Positions 51,067 to 59,450 of a stretch of DNA of 64,000 nt are shown piece after piece. A program made the translations under genes and the position numbers. Position 1 is the first letter of the stretch, and each line of letters starts with the position of its first letter. The notes under the pieces were generated by a model, which ran no database searches, was not told the DNA's origin, and was given only the letters and a program-made list of their open reading frames with translations. Origin of the DNA: Arthrobacter sp. JZ12 (GTDB taxonomy: Bacteria > Actinomycetota > Actinomycetes > Actinomycetales > Micrococcaceae); assembly GCF_035189165.1 (NCBI RefSeq), contig NZ_CP045246.1, positions 2,976,001 through 3,040,000 of the forward strand, given 5' to 3'.

Positions 51067-52161
51067 TCAGGGACGCCACTGCGCCACCGACGCCCTCTCG
51101 ATGAAGCGTGTCTCCAGGGTATGCATCTTGCCGCTCGGGGTTGCGCCATCGATCTGGTGCAGAAGTGTTTCGGCTGCGCGGGCACCGAGCTCCAGCATTG
51201 GCTGTTCGATCATGGTCAGGGGCGGGTCCATGACCGCCGCCCAGGAACTATCGTCGAAGCCGATCAAGGAAACGTCCGCGGGATAGCGGAGCCCGCTGGA
51301 CCTTACCGCGCGAAGGGCTCCAGTCATGCCGTCCGTTTCGGTGCAGAAGATTCCGGTGATCCGATTCTCGAGGGCCAGCATCCGGGCGACGGCGGCCGTC
51401 GCGTTTTCTTCCGTTTTTGGTTCGGTCATCACGAGGTCGGCGTCAAACGGGATTCCGGCGTCGTCCAGCGCGTCGAGGTACCCGTTCAACCGCTCTCCAT
51501 CGGTCCACAGGCTCTGCGAAGCGGCCGCGGTGAGGGCGCGCCGCGTCGTGATCGGCTTCTTGACGGCCGGACCCCAGATGAACCCGATCCGCCGGTGCCC
51601 GCGCTCGATCATGTGGCTGACGGCACGCCTGCTTGCCTCACGGTTGTCGATGACCACGGAGTCGAGAGCCAGGTGCTCCACAGCCCTGTCGACCAGGACA
51701 ACCGGGATCCCGCGTGAAACGGCGTCCTGGATGTGCGCGACTTCTCCGCGAGCCACGGCGGCCGAGGCAATGATCATTCCGTCGACGCGCTTGTCCATGA
51801 GCACGCCCACTGCAACTTTCTCTTCCTCAAGGTCCTCGTGAGTGCTGAGCACAATGGTGTCGAATCCGCGAGAGCGCGAAAAGTCGCTGATGCCACGCGT
51901 AACCCCCGCGAAGAACGGGTTGCCGATATCCGCAACGATGAGGCCGAGGGTGTGGCTGACACCCGTGGACATGCTTCGGGCGAGCGCGTTGGCCCTGTAC
52001 CCCAGCTTTTCTGCAGCCTGAAGTACTCGTTCCCGCAGTTCCGGGCTAACGTACCCGTATCCTCCAAGGGTGCGGGCAGCTGATGCCCGGCCCACACCTG
52101 CTTCAGCGGCAACCTCGGAAATAGTGGGAGGAGCTACGCTGCGGTCGCGTTCTGCAGCCAT
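51067..52161 (-). CDS. LacI-family transcriptional regulator of the fructosamine locus
   Basis: A 364-residue LacI/GalR regulator. The N-terminal helix-turn-helix is PTISEVAAEAGVGRASAARTL with the hinge helix ANALARSM near residue 60. The C-terminal periplasmic-binding-protein fold (HTLGLIVADIGNPFFAGVTRGI to GIFCTETDGMTGALRAVR) would bind the inducer. It is last in the minus-strand group, 46 bases after the FrlD-like kinase gene, and likely acts on the TGGTACCGGTACCA-type palindromes in the divergent control region (54239-54604). The inducer is predicted to be a fructosamine or its phosphate. Confidence 0.88.
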   Translation of the reverse strand: MAAERDRSVAPPTISEVAAEAGVGRASAARTLGGYGYVSPELRERVLQAAEKLGYRANALARSMSTGVSHTLGLIVADIGNPFFAGVTRGISDFSRSRGFDTIVLSTHEDLEEEKVAVGVLMDKRVDGMIIASAAVARGEVAHIQDAVSRGIPVVLVDRAVEHLALDSVVIDNREASRRAVSHMIERGHRRIGFIWGPAVKKPITTRRALTAAASQSLWTDGERLNGYLDALDDAGIPFDADLVMTEPKTEENATAAVARMLALENRITGIFCTETDGMTGALRAVRSSGLRYPADVSLIGFDDSSWAAVMDPPLTMIEQPMLELGARAAETLLHQIDGATPSGKMHTLETRFIERASVAQWRP

Positions 52162-52207
52162 TCAGATCATTTTTCTGTTGACGGATTGGCACACCCGGAT
52201 CAGCATG

Positions 52208-53092
52208 TCACATGCTAACCGACAAGCCGGAATCGGCCGCCCCGTGCCCGAACGCGCCCTCCACCAGGCACTGCTGCGCGGCGAAGTCGGCACCGGCACG
52301 CAGGGCCTCGCGGAGCGAAGCTTCCTGCGGAGGCGCGGTCCTGCTCCATCCCAGACCGAACAGGGTGACTGCGAATGCGGTGAGGAAGGCATCTCCGCAC
52401 CCCATGGTGTCTATGGGGCTCTGTGATGGCTCAAGGGGTGATGCCGGCGCATGGAGGTAGCTTTCTCCGTCAAAAACGATGGCTCCGGAATCTCCGCAGG
52501 TCCCAAGGGCAAGCCCTGCTCCCTGCCGCACCAGCTCGGACAGGAGGTGCTCGGCATCATAGGCCGCAAGGTCGGAGCAGGAGATCAGCGCCAGGTCGAC
52601 CGAGGGACAGACCGCGGCCAGGTAGTCAGCCGTGCGGAATTCCTCTTCGCTTGAAAAGTCGAAACTCACAAGCGGTCCGCTGCGCCGCACCTTGGGTAAC
52701 TCGCGCTCGGACCTGGAATAGACGCTCGAATGAACCAGGTCGAAGCCGGCGACGTATCCCAGCAGGGCTTCGTCCAGTTCCAACGGATCACTGACCGTCA
52801 CACCGCCGCCGTTCCAACCGCCGAACACCCTTTCGCCGTCGACGATACGAATGGTCGAGATCCCGCTCGATCCATCCTTGGTCACCGAGCACGACAGGTC
52901 CACGCCCTCAGCCCGGATGGAATCACGGAGGAAGCGAGCGTGCTCGTCCGATCCGAAGACCCCCAGGTAGGCCGCATCCACACCCAGCTTGCGGGCGAAT
53001 ACCGCGAAGTTGACGCAATTCCCGCCGGGATACACCATTCCCCTATCCAGGTAACGGTCAATGATGTTGTCCCCGAAACCCAAAGCCTTCAT
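52208..53092 (-). CDS. frlD: PfkB-family kinase, fructoselysine 6-kinase (FrlD)-like
   Basis: A 294-residue ribokinase-fold kinase. The N-terminal GFGDNIIDRY and the glycine motif YPGGNCVNFAVFARKLG (residues 21-37) match FrlD-type fructosamine kinases, and the C-terminal IDTMGCGDAFLTAFAV holds catalytic Asp234. It is predicted to phosphorylate the C6 hydroxyl of a fructosamine such as fructoselysine before the deglycase acts. Context: between the LacI regulator and the FrlB-like gene, divergent from a sugar ABC importer. Other PfkB substrates are possible, but the pairing with a FrlB-like deglycase is specific. Confidence 0.85.
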   Translation of the reverse strand: MKALGFGDNIIDRYLDRGMVYPGGNCVNFAVFARKLGVDAAYLGVFGSDEHARFLRDSIRAEGVDLSCSVTKDGSSGISTIRIVDGERVFGGWNGGGVTVSDPLELDEALLGYVAGFDLVHSSVYSRSERELPKVRRSGPLVSFDFSSEEEFRTADYLAAVCPSVDLALISCSDLAAYDAEHLLSELVRQGAGLALGTCGDSGAIVFDGESYLHAPASPLEPSQSPIDTMGCGDAFLTAFAVTLFGLGWSRTAPPQEASLREALRAGADFAAQQCLVEGAFGHGAADSGLSVSM

Positions 53093-53189
53093 GAGCCTGA
53101 CTCCGTTTGGTGCTGCATGTGCTTCATAGCCGCCCTCTGTGCTTGGCCTAAGTGTTTGTGCTGCTCTGACTGATCGATGCGCGTAAGAC

Positions 53190-53219
53190 CGGGCGCCTGC
53201 TTCACGAAACAGGCGCCCG
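53190..53219 (-). terminator. Hairpin between frlB-like and frlD-like genes
   Basis: Perfect 10-base arms (53190-53199 and 53210-53219) with a 10-base loop, 14 bases after the frlB-like stop codon on the minus strand. No T-run. It could reduce readthrough into the kinase and regulator genes, or protect the frlB message end. Confidence 0.65.
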
Positions 53220-53233
53220 ATCGGGGTCGGAAT

Positions 53234-54238
53234 CTAGTACTCGACCACCCGGTAGTAGCGCCTCAGATCGAGCGAGTGGTTGCGCACACGCTCAAGATGC
53301 TTGCTGATGCGGCCGGTAACCGTGTCCAGAACCACCGGCGCCAGCAGGCCCCGGAATTCCTCACTGATGCCCTCAAGGGGGTAGTCGCGGGTATCGAGGA
53401 CGGTGACGTCGTCGGACACGCGCCGTGCGAACTTCTCGACGCGGTCAGTAAGGGCGCGCGTCTCATCCTCCCCCTGGAAGATGATGACGCTGGTGTCCTT
53501 CTCTAGCAGCTCGAGCGAACCGTGGAAGAACTCGGCGCTGTGTACGCGGGTGGTCCGCAACCACTGCATCTCCTCGAGAATGCACATGGAGTACAGGTAG
53601 GTGAAGCCCCACAGGTTTCCGCCGCCCACAAGGAAGTGATAGTCCGTTTGTGCGTGAGATTCCGCGAAGGCGGCAGCCTCCGGCTCTGCCTGCGTTGCGA
53701 CGTCGACCAGCACCTGAGGAAGCTGCGCCAGCTCGTCTGCGAACTTCTCATACCCGGCAAATTCTCCGCGCTCGGAAAGCAGCCTGGTCATGAACAGGAG
53801 CATCTGCATATCGAAGGGCCACGTCTTGGGCTGCGAGATCAGGACGGAATCAGCTGCCTGTGCAATGGGCGAGTCGGGGTATCCCGTGAGCGCAACTGTA
53901 TGAACACCGCGTTCCTTGCAGTACTGGATTGCGCGAAGGCTGTCGTCCGTGGTCCCGGAGACCGAGGCAAAGACGGCGACGGACTTCTCACCGAGCGAGG
54001 CGTCGCCTGATTCGATGAGCTCCGCCGCTATCACTGCCCTCACGGGAAGCGTCGACAGGCGGCGTGCCAGGTGCTCATAAGGCCACATCGCGGCATACGT
54101 TCCACCGGCGCCGATCAGGAAAAGATTGCTCAGTCCATCAGCGGTGATCGTAGTGACTAGTTCCTCGATCTGAGGCCGCAGGGACACTGCGCTGGCGATT
54201 TGGTTGCGGAATGCTGACTCGTCAAAACCGAGCATCAT
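53234..54238 (-). CDS. frlB: SIS-domain fructosamine-6-phosphate deglycase (FrlB)-like
   Basis: A 334-residue double SIS-domain protein of the FrlB/FraB type, which splits fructosamine 6-phosphates into glucose 6-phosphate and the free amine. SIS motifs are NLFLIGAGGTYAAMWP and AVFASVSGTTDDSLRAI (sugar-phosphate loop). Glu223 (in LEEMQW) and His239 (in EFFHG) are 16 residues apart, the same spacing as the catalytic Glu214 and His230 reported for Salmonella FraB (from memory). AAGGAAG precedes the tandem ATGs at 54238 and 54235. First gene of the minus-strand group, divergent from the importer. Confidence 0.86.
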   Translation of the reverse strand: MMLGFDESAFRNQIASAVSLRPQIEELVTTITADGLSNLFLIGAGGTYAAMWPYEHLARRLSTLPVRAVIAAELIESGDASLGEKSVAVFASVSGTTDDSLRAIQYCKERGVHTVALTGYPDSPIAQAADSVLISQPKTWPFDMQMLLFMTRLLSERGEFAGYEKFADELAQLPQVLVDVATQAEPEAAAFAESHAQTDYHFLVGGGNLWGFTYLYSMCILEEMQWLRTTRVHSAEFFHGSLELLEKDTSVIIFQGEDETRALTDRVEKFARRVSDDVTVLDTRDYPLEGISEEFRGLLAPVVLDTVTGRISKHLERVRNHSLDLRRYYRVVEY

Positions 54239-54282
54239 CTTCCTTTCGGAAAGGGGTGGAGGAGGTGGAATGCCGATCGGAA

Positions 54283-54300
54283 GCTGGTACCGGTATCAGC
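54283..54300. promoter_or_regulatory. Candidate LacI-type operator near frlB
   Basis: GCTGGTACCGGTATCAGC, an 18-base palindrome with one mismatched pair, 45 bases upstream of the frlB-like start. It shares the core TGGTACCGGTA with the operator at 54478-54495, as expected for two sites of one repressor. Confidence 0.62.
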
Positions 54301-54477
54301 AGTGGGACCGATGCTGGCACATCACCTGAGACGCCGTCAAGGGGTGGAGGCGCAGAGTTGCTGAGCAGACGAAGTAGCGGTTTCATCGGCAATAGAGCAC
54401 TTTCTCAGCCTCGACTGCGGCCCGGCTCCGCCAGCCAGAATGACCCAAGCGTCCCCTCAAAGAAAGTTTGAAAAAGG

Positions 54478-54495
54478 TCTGGTACCGGTACCAGA
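54478..54495. promoter_or_regulatory. Candidate LacI-type operator at importer promoter
   Basis: TCTGGTACCGGTACCAGA, an 18-base perfect palindrome ending 7 bases before the -10-like TATAGT. It covers the -35 position, so binding would block RNA polymerase. Confidence 0.68.
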
Positions 54496-54604
54496 AGCTG
54501 GGTATAGTCATCGAAATCACGCAGTACCTCTCACAATCCAAAGGCGGATTCGATGACTCACGGATGTGGCTCTGTCGGTCCGCTACTTCACACGAAGGAC
54601 CACC

Positions 54605-55924
54605 ATGCAGAGAAGAAATTCCCTGGCGGCAGCTGCGCTCCTGATGGTTTCAGCGCTCGGCCTCAGCGGGTGCGCGGGACAGTCGAGCACCGCGGTTGCG
54701 GACGTTGGGGCCGAGCCCGAGTTCTCCGGAAGCTTGAGCATCCTGACCAAGTTCGCGGGTGAACCGCTGCAGCCCTACTTCGAAGACCTCGCCGCAGAGT
54801 ACAAGGAACTTCATCCCGAGGTGGAGATTGAGCTGATTCAGGAGACGGATCAGAGCATCAAGGACAAGACCAAGACACTCACTGCATCCGGAGCCCTCCC
54901 CGACATCTACTTCAGCTGGACCGGTGACTGGGCAGAGAACTTCGTCGGCGGAGGGCTTGCCGCTGACCTCACGAATGTCATCGCACCGGGAACGGAATGG
55001 GGCGATACCTTCGGACAGGCCTCTCTGGACGCCTTCAAGTACAACGACAAGTACTACGGGATCCCCCTTTATAACAACGGCAAGTTCATGGGGTACAACA
55101 AGACCGCCTTCGAGGAGGCCGGCGTGGAGGTTCCCACCTCCTTCGAGGAATTGATCGAGAGTTGCCAGCCCCTCCGGGAAGCCGGTTATGAACCAATCGC
55201 CTTTGGCAATAAGGACGGCTGGCCGGGACTGCATTATCTTCAGCAGCTCTTTGCCTACAACGTCCCCGCTGAGGTGCTGCAGGCGGACTTCGCACCGGAA
55301 ACGGCGGAACTCAACCATGAGGGGTACGTGGCCGCGCTGGAGCAGTTCAAGACGCTCGTCGATGAGTGCACGGATAGCGGAGAAGGCACTAACGGGGTTC
55401 TCTACACCACGGCGCAGGAGGCACTAGCCGGAGGATCTGCGGCCATGTACTACCAGGAGATCCTCGAATTCGACACGGTGACCGCCGACGGCAACGCCCT
55501 CACCCCTGAGAATTTTGGCATTTTCAAGCTGCCTGTACCCGCGGGCGCCGAAGGAGATCCGGAGGCGATCGAGGGCTCACCGGAGGGGTATCTCATCAAC
55601 GCGAAGTCGCCCCGGGCGGCCCTTGCGGTCGACTTCATGAAGTTTGTAACCGCTCCTGAGAATGCGGCCACGCTCTCCTCTCCGCCGTACGGCCAGCCCA
55701 GCGCCGTAGTGGGTGCGGTAACGCCGGAGACCTCCAGCGAAGTAGTCCATGCAGGGATTGATCAGGTGAACAACGCCTCACAGGTTGTCGTTTGGCTGGA
55801 TACAGTAACTGTTCCGGAAGTTGCGGATGCCTGGCTCGCCGGCGGAGAAGCCATCATCAGTGGAAGCTCGACACCTGAACAGGTCCTCGAAAGCGTCCGC
55901 AACGCTTCGAATGCGGCGAAGTAG
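54605..55924 (+). CDS. ABC sugar importer, extracellular binding lipoprotein (FrlO-like)
   Basis: A 439-residue solute-binding lipoprotein of the family 1 sugar type. Signal MQRRNSLAAAALLMVSALGL with lipobox LSGC (Cys23). Mature domain: LSILTKFAGEPLQPYFEDLAAEY, DIYFSWTGDWAENFV, IPLYNNGKFMGYNKTAFEEAG and the C-terminal lobe KSPRAALAVDFMKFVTAPENAATLS, the usual two-lobe ligand-binding pattern. Context suggests it binds fructosamines, like Bacillus FrlO. Start at 54605 follows GAAGGACC. First gene of the importer operon, 3 bases before the first permease. Confidence 0.88.
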   Translation: MQRRNSLAAAALLMVSALGLSGCAGQSSTAVADVGAEPEFSGSLSILTKFAGEPLQPYFEDLAAEYKELHPEVEIELIQETDQSIKDKTKTLTASGALPDIYFSWTGDWAENFVGGGLAADLTNVIAPGTEWGDTFGQASLDAFKYNDKYYGIPLYNNGKFMGYNKTAFEEAGVEVPTSFEELIESCQPLREAGYEPIAFGNKDGWPGLHYLQQLFAYNVPAEVLQADFAPETAELNHEGYVAALEQFKTLVDECTDSGEGTNGVLYTTAQEALAGGSAAMYYQEILEFDTVTADGNALTPENFGIFKLPVPAGAEGDPEAIEGSPEGYLINAKSPRAALAVDFMKFVTAPENAATLSSPPYGQPSAVVGAVTPETSSEVVHAGIDQVNNASQVVVWLDTVTVPEVADAWLAGGEAIISGSSTPEQVLESVRNASNAAK

Positions 55925-55927
55925 GCC

Positions 55928-56893
55928 ATGCTGACTGTTGAGGGCACCCGCACCAGACGGGCGCGGGTGCCCGGAAACCCCTCGCCCGTTCAGCAGACGC
56001 CTTCACGCAAATCCGGTTTTCGGAAAGTGCTTGGCTTTACCTGGGTTCTGCCGGCGCTGCTCACCCTCGGAGTGTTTGTTTACCTTCCCCTCGTTCAGAA
56101 CTTCGGGTTCAGCTTCCTCGAGTGGGATATCTACAGCGGCAGTCAGACGTTCGTCGGCGGCGATAACTATGCCAAGCTAATCAACGACCCCATCTTCTGG
56201 AGTGCCCTCGGCAACAACGTTCTTTATGCCGCTGTTTCCATCGTTTTCCAGGTTTGTGCGGCGCTTGTGCTGGCAGCAATCATCGAAAGCGTACGCAGGG
56301 AACGTTGGCGGCGCGCGCTTCGCGCCGTGTACTTCGTCCCCTCCGCCATCTCCCTAACCGTGGCAGGGCTCCTCTTCTACTTCATCTACGAGCCCAACCT
56401 CGGCCTGCTGAACTTCATCTTGAAGAACGTAGGGTTCGGGGCTCTTGCCCAGCCCTGGCTCGGCCAGGAAAGCACGGCAATGATGTCGGTCATCGCGATG
56501 AGTCAGTGGCAAGGCTTCGGCTACTCCACCCTGCTGTTTGCCGTGGCCATCCAACGAATCCCGTCCGAGCTCTACGAGGCTGCCGCAATCGACGGGATCG
56601 GCACCATCCGCCGCTTTTTCACGGTAACGGTCCCGCTGGTGAGGGAAATGACCGGCCTCATGACCATCGTCACCATCTCCGGTGCTTTCCAGGTCTTCAA
56701 CGAGGTGATGGTGATGACCAGCGGCGGCCCCAACAACTCCACCCAGGTCCTCGGGACATGGCTCTACCGCAGCGGATTTGTCCGTAACGACTTCGGCTAC
56801 GCTGCAGCGATTGCCATGGTGATCTTCCTCGTCACTCTCGTCATCGCGCTCGTACAACTCTGGATCACGCACAGGAGAAGAGTGGAATGGTAA
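55928..56893 (+). CDS. ABC sugar importer permease 1 (MalF/UgpA type)
   Basis: A 321-residue inner membrane permease with six hydrophobic helices. The EAA loop, which docks the ATPase, is ELYEAAAIDGIGTIRRFFTVTVPLV. A polar 35-residue N-terminus precedes helix 1 (TWVLPALLTLGVFVYLPLVQN). It is expected to pair with the next gene and with an ATPase encoded elsewhere. Overlaps permease 2 by 7 bases. Confidence 0.92.
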   Translation: MLTVEGTRTRRARVPGNPSPVQQTPSRKSGFRKVLGFTWVLPALLTLGVFVYLPLVQNFGFSFLEWDIYSGSQTFVGGDNYAKLINDPIFWSALGNNVLYAAVSIVFQVCAALVLAAIIESVRRERWRRALRAVYFVPSAISLTVAGLLFYFIYEPNLGLLNFILKNVGFGALAQPWLGQESTAMMSVIAMSQWQGFGYSTLLFAVAIQRIPSELYEAAAIDGIGTIRRFFTVTVPLVREMTGLMTIVTISGAFQVFNEVMVMTSGGPNNSTQVLGTWLYRSGFVRNDFGYAAAIAMVIFLVTLVIALVQLWITHRRRVEW

Positions 56894-57723
56894 CGCGCAT
56901 CTCCTTCCTTGGGAGCATCCTCCGGGTCTTCATGTGGACCTTCCTGCTCGGCCTCGTTGTCGTGGTGGTCTACCCGCTTCTATGGATGGTCCTCAACGGC
57001 TTCAAACAGAATGCCGAGCTGTTCGGGAACCCGTTCGCCCTTCCTATCAGCTGGGAATGGCAGAACTATGCAGACGCCTGGAACCGGGGAGTCAGCAACT
57101 ATCTGATGACCAGCGTCCTCGTGACGGTCACGTCGACGATAGCCACCGTCTTCATCAGCGCCTGGGCTGCCTACGGGCTGACACGCGTCAATCTTCCCTT
57201 CAACAGAGCCGTAGTCACAGTGATTCTGGGCGGGCTGATGTTGGCCCCGGCGGTAGCACTCGTTCCGCTCGTGAAGATGTTCCAAAGCCTGGGTCTCTAC
57301 AACACCTTCTGGGCGTTGCTCATCCTCTACACAGCGTTCCGCATCCCCTTCACCACGTTCCTGATCCGGGCCTACATGATCGATCTTCCGCGAGAAATCG
57401 ACGAAGCGGCCGAAGTGGACGGAGCCTCCCAGTGGACAACGTTCTGGCGCATTATTTTGCCGATGTGCAAGCCGATCCTCGTCTCGACCGTGATCCTGCA
57501 CGTCCTGTTCGCCTGGAACGAGTATCTTTTCGCGATGGTTTTCACCAGCGGGACCGGCGTGCAGACCCTGCCGGTGGGCCTCACTAGTCTCATGAGCAAG
57601 CACGGGACGGACTATCCGGTGGTCTTCGCAGGCATGGTTATCGCGGCAATCCCCGTAGTGCTGCTGTTCTTCCTCGGCCAGCGCTACTTCGTGAAAGGGC
57701 TGGCAGACGGCATTGGAAAGTGA
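56887..57723 (+). CDS. ABC sugar importer permease 2 (MalG/UgpE type)
   Basis: A 278-residue permease of the MalG type. EAA loop: EIDEAAEVDGASQWTTFWRIILPMCKPIL. Helices include FLLGLVVVVVYPLLWMVLNGFK at the N-terminus and VVFAGMVIAAIPVVLLFFLGQRYFVKGLADGIGK at the end, where RYFVKGL is the family C-terminus. AGGAGAAGAG inside the upstream gene serves as ribosome-binding site. Confidence 0.92.
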   Translation: MVTRISFLGSILRVFMWTFLLGLVVVVVYPLLWMVLNGFKQNAELFGNPFALPISWEWQNYADAWNRGVSNYLMTSVLVTVTSTIATVFISAWAAYGLTRVNLPFNRAVVTVILGGLMLAPAVALVPLVKMFQSLGLYNTFWALLILYTAFRIPFTTFLIRAYMIDLPREIDEAAEVDGASQWTTFWRIILPMCKPILVSTVILHVLFAWNEYLFAMVFTSGTGVQTLPVGLTSLMSKHGTDYPVVFAGMVIAAIPVVLLFFLGQRYFVKGLADGIGK

Positions 57724-57724
57724 A

Positions 57725-58594
57725 TTGGGAACGAATCAGCCGGAGCACTCCGTAGCCATACCAACGGAGCGGGTCTTGGGCTCGAACTTCTCCTACCAGC
57801 ATCGACCGTTCGACGTGTTCCTGGACGACATGGCCGCCCTCGGTCGCCGGAAGCTGGAGCTATGGGGAATCGCCCCGCAGTTCCACATCCCGCAACTGGA
57901 TAACGCTGCCATCCGGGCCGTCCGCCGTCAGCTTTCGGATCGGCAGCTCGAAGCCCACTGTGTGACCGTCGAGCAGGTGATGTATCCGGTGAATATCGCC
58001 TCCCCCGTCGACTGGCTGAGAAATGACAGCATTGCTCTGTTCCGCAGGGCAGCGCAGGTGTGTAACGAACTGCAGGCGCCTCTGCTCTTTCTGACCCCCG
58101 GCCGCGGCTTCGAGGATGAGGATCTGCAGCGCGCCTGGCGGCGGTCCGTGGATGCGTTGGGTGAGATTGCTTCGTATGCAGCCACACTCGGCGTGGACTG
58201 TGTGCTCGAGCCGCTGCAGCGGGTCGAATCGAACCTGGTGAACGATTCACAAGCCCTGCGCCGGATGATTGACGACGTCGGCGCTTCCAATCTGGGAGCG
58301 GTACTGGACACTGTTGCCATGGCTGCAGCCGGTGAGACAGTGCAGGATTACGTCAGGAACCTCGATACGCTGATCCGCCACGTCCATCTAATCGACGGAT
58401 GCCCAACCGGGCATCTCGCCTGGGGCGACGGCGACCTCCCTCTCGGAACCTACGTAGCCGAGCTTGAGCGCGCCGGATACGACGGCTACTTCACCTTCGA
58501 ACTCTTCGGTGACGGAACCTATGCCTTCGACCCGCGTCCGGCGCTCGAGCGGTGCCTGAACGCGTTTGACCGGGCCGTCGAACCGAGAACTTAG
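57725..58594 (+). CDS. frlC: Sugar phosphate isomerase/epimerase, FrlC-like
   Basis: A 289-residue xylose isomerase-like TIM barrel. HCVTVEQVMYPVNIASP, VLEPLQRVESNLVNDSQALRRM (metal Glu), VLDTVAMAAAGETV (Asp) and RHVHLIDGCPTGHLAWGDGDL (His) and FTFELFGDGTYA (Glu) give the usual metal ligands. FrlC of E. coli interconverts fructoselysine and psicoselysine; the locus makes that role likely. No ATG is available; TTG at 57725 after GGAAAG is preferred, a TTG at 57713 overlapping the permease is the alternative. Last gene of the importer operon. Confidence 0.78.
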   Translation: MGTNQPEHSVAIPTERVLGSNFSYQHRPFDVFLDDMAALGRRKLELWGIAPQFHIPQLDNAAIRAVRRQLSDRQLEAHCVTVEQVMYPVNIASPVDWLRNDSIALFRRAAQVCNELQAPLLFLTPGRGFEDEDLQRAWRRSVDALGEIASYAATLGVDCVLEPLQRVESNLVNDSQALRRMIDDVGASNLGAVLDTVAMAAAGETVQDYVRNLDTLIRHVHLIDGCPTGHLAWGDGDLPLGTYVAELERAGYDGYFTFELFGDGTYAFDPRPALERCLNAFDRAVEPRT

Positions 58595-58597
58595 AAC

Positions 58598-59365
58598 TTA
58601 GACCGAGATCAGCCTGAAGGCTGCTCCGGTGGGGTCCGTCACGGTGCATACCCGGCCGTACGCTGAGTCCATCGGGTCATCCGTCACCGTACCGCCCAAC
58701 TCACGGACCCGGGCGGCAGCAGCGTCGGTGTCCTTCACGCCGAAGTACACCGTCCACGCCGACGGCACCCCCTCCGGCAGGAAGGTCCTGGCATCCAGGA
58801 TGCCTGCCTCCTGCTCGCCGTCGACAAGCCCCGTGGTGTAGCGGAAAGAATCCGAGTCCGATTCCACCCGGGTCTCCCATTCGAAGATCCGCCGGTAGAA
58901 CTCAAGGCACTGCTGGTACTGCCGCGTGGCAAGCTCGTGCCACACCGCAGCACCCTCTTCGGCGTGCGCCTCGAAGCCGAGGAGTTTGTCGCCCTGCCAC
59001 AGCCCGAACGTTGCGCCCGAGGGATCCGCGGCGTGCGCCACACTGCCCTGGTCTGACACTGTGAACGGCGGCCCAAGCAGTTCGGCGCCCGCGAGCGCCG
59101 CCTTCTCCGCGAGAGCATTCACATCACCGGCCGCGAAGTACGTGGTCCAGCCGTCAGGAAATCCCGAGCCCTCCGTGTTGCCGATGAGTCCCGCAACCAC
59201 TCGGCCATCCTTGGAGAACTTTGTGTAGTGCCCGTACTCCTCCCCCATGTCCTCGGCGTCCCAACCGAGCAGGGTGGAATAGAAGGTCACCGCCTTCGCC
59301 ATGTCGGAACTGGCGAGGTCGATCCAGCAGGGCACTCCGTCAGGGAAGGCTTCGCGAGCGGGCAT
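58598..59365 (-). CDS. Two-domain VOC (glyoxalase-fold) family protein
   Basis: A 255-residue protein with two VOC domains: residues ~8-125 (CWIDLASSDMAKAVTFYSTLLGWDAED to DPSGATFGLWQG) and ~135-255 (VWHELATRQYQQCLEFYRRIFEWET to DPTGAAFRLISV). The overall pattern resembles mycobacterial CFP30B/CFP32-type proteins. No substrate can be assigned. AAGGAG lies 5 bases before the ATG on this strand. Convergent with the FrlC-like gene, 3 bases apart. Confidence 0.9.
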   Translation of the reverse strand: MPAREAFPDGVPCWIDLASSDMAKAVTFYSTLLGWDAEDMGEEYGHYTKFSKDGRVVAGLIGNTEGSGFPDGWTTYFAAGDVNALAEKAALAGAELLGPPFTVSDQGSVAHAADPSGATFGLWQGDKLLGFEAHAEEGAAVWHELATRQYQQCLEFYRRIFEWETRVESDSDSFRYTTGLVDGEQEAGILDARTFLPEGVPSAWTVYFGVKDTDAAAARVRELGGTVTDDPMDSAYGRVCTVTDPTGAAFRLISV

Positions 59366-59450
59366 GGGAACTCCTTGTGCAAGGGGACCGGACGAGGCGA
59401 GCGTATATCTGCCCGCCGGCACTGACAATGGGAACCCCCACAATGGAGCC

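Larger units (their letters stand above)
54239..54604. promoter_or_regulatory. Divergent control region of the fructosamine locus
   Basis: A 366-base region between frlB-like (minus) and the importer (plus). It contains two related palindromes (54283-54300 and 54478-54495) and, towards the importer, a -10-like TATAGT at 54503-54508. The importer start has CGAAGGACC upstream. Between the palindromes I see no gene. Confidence 0.7.
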
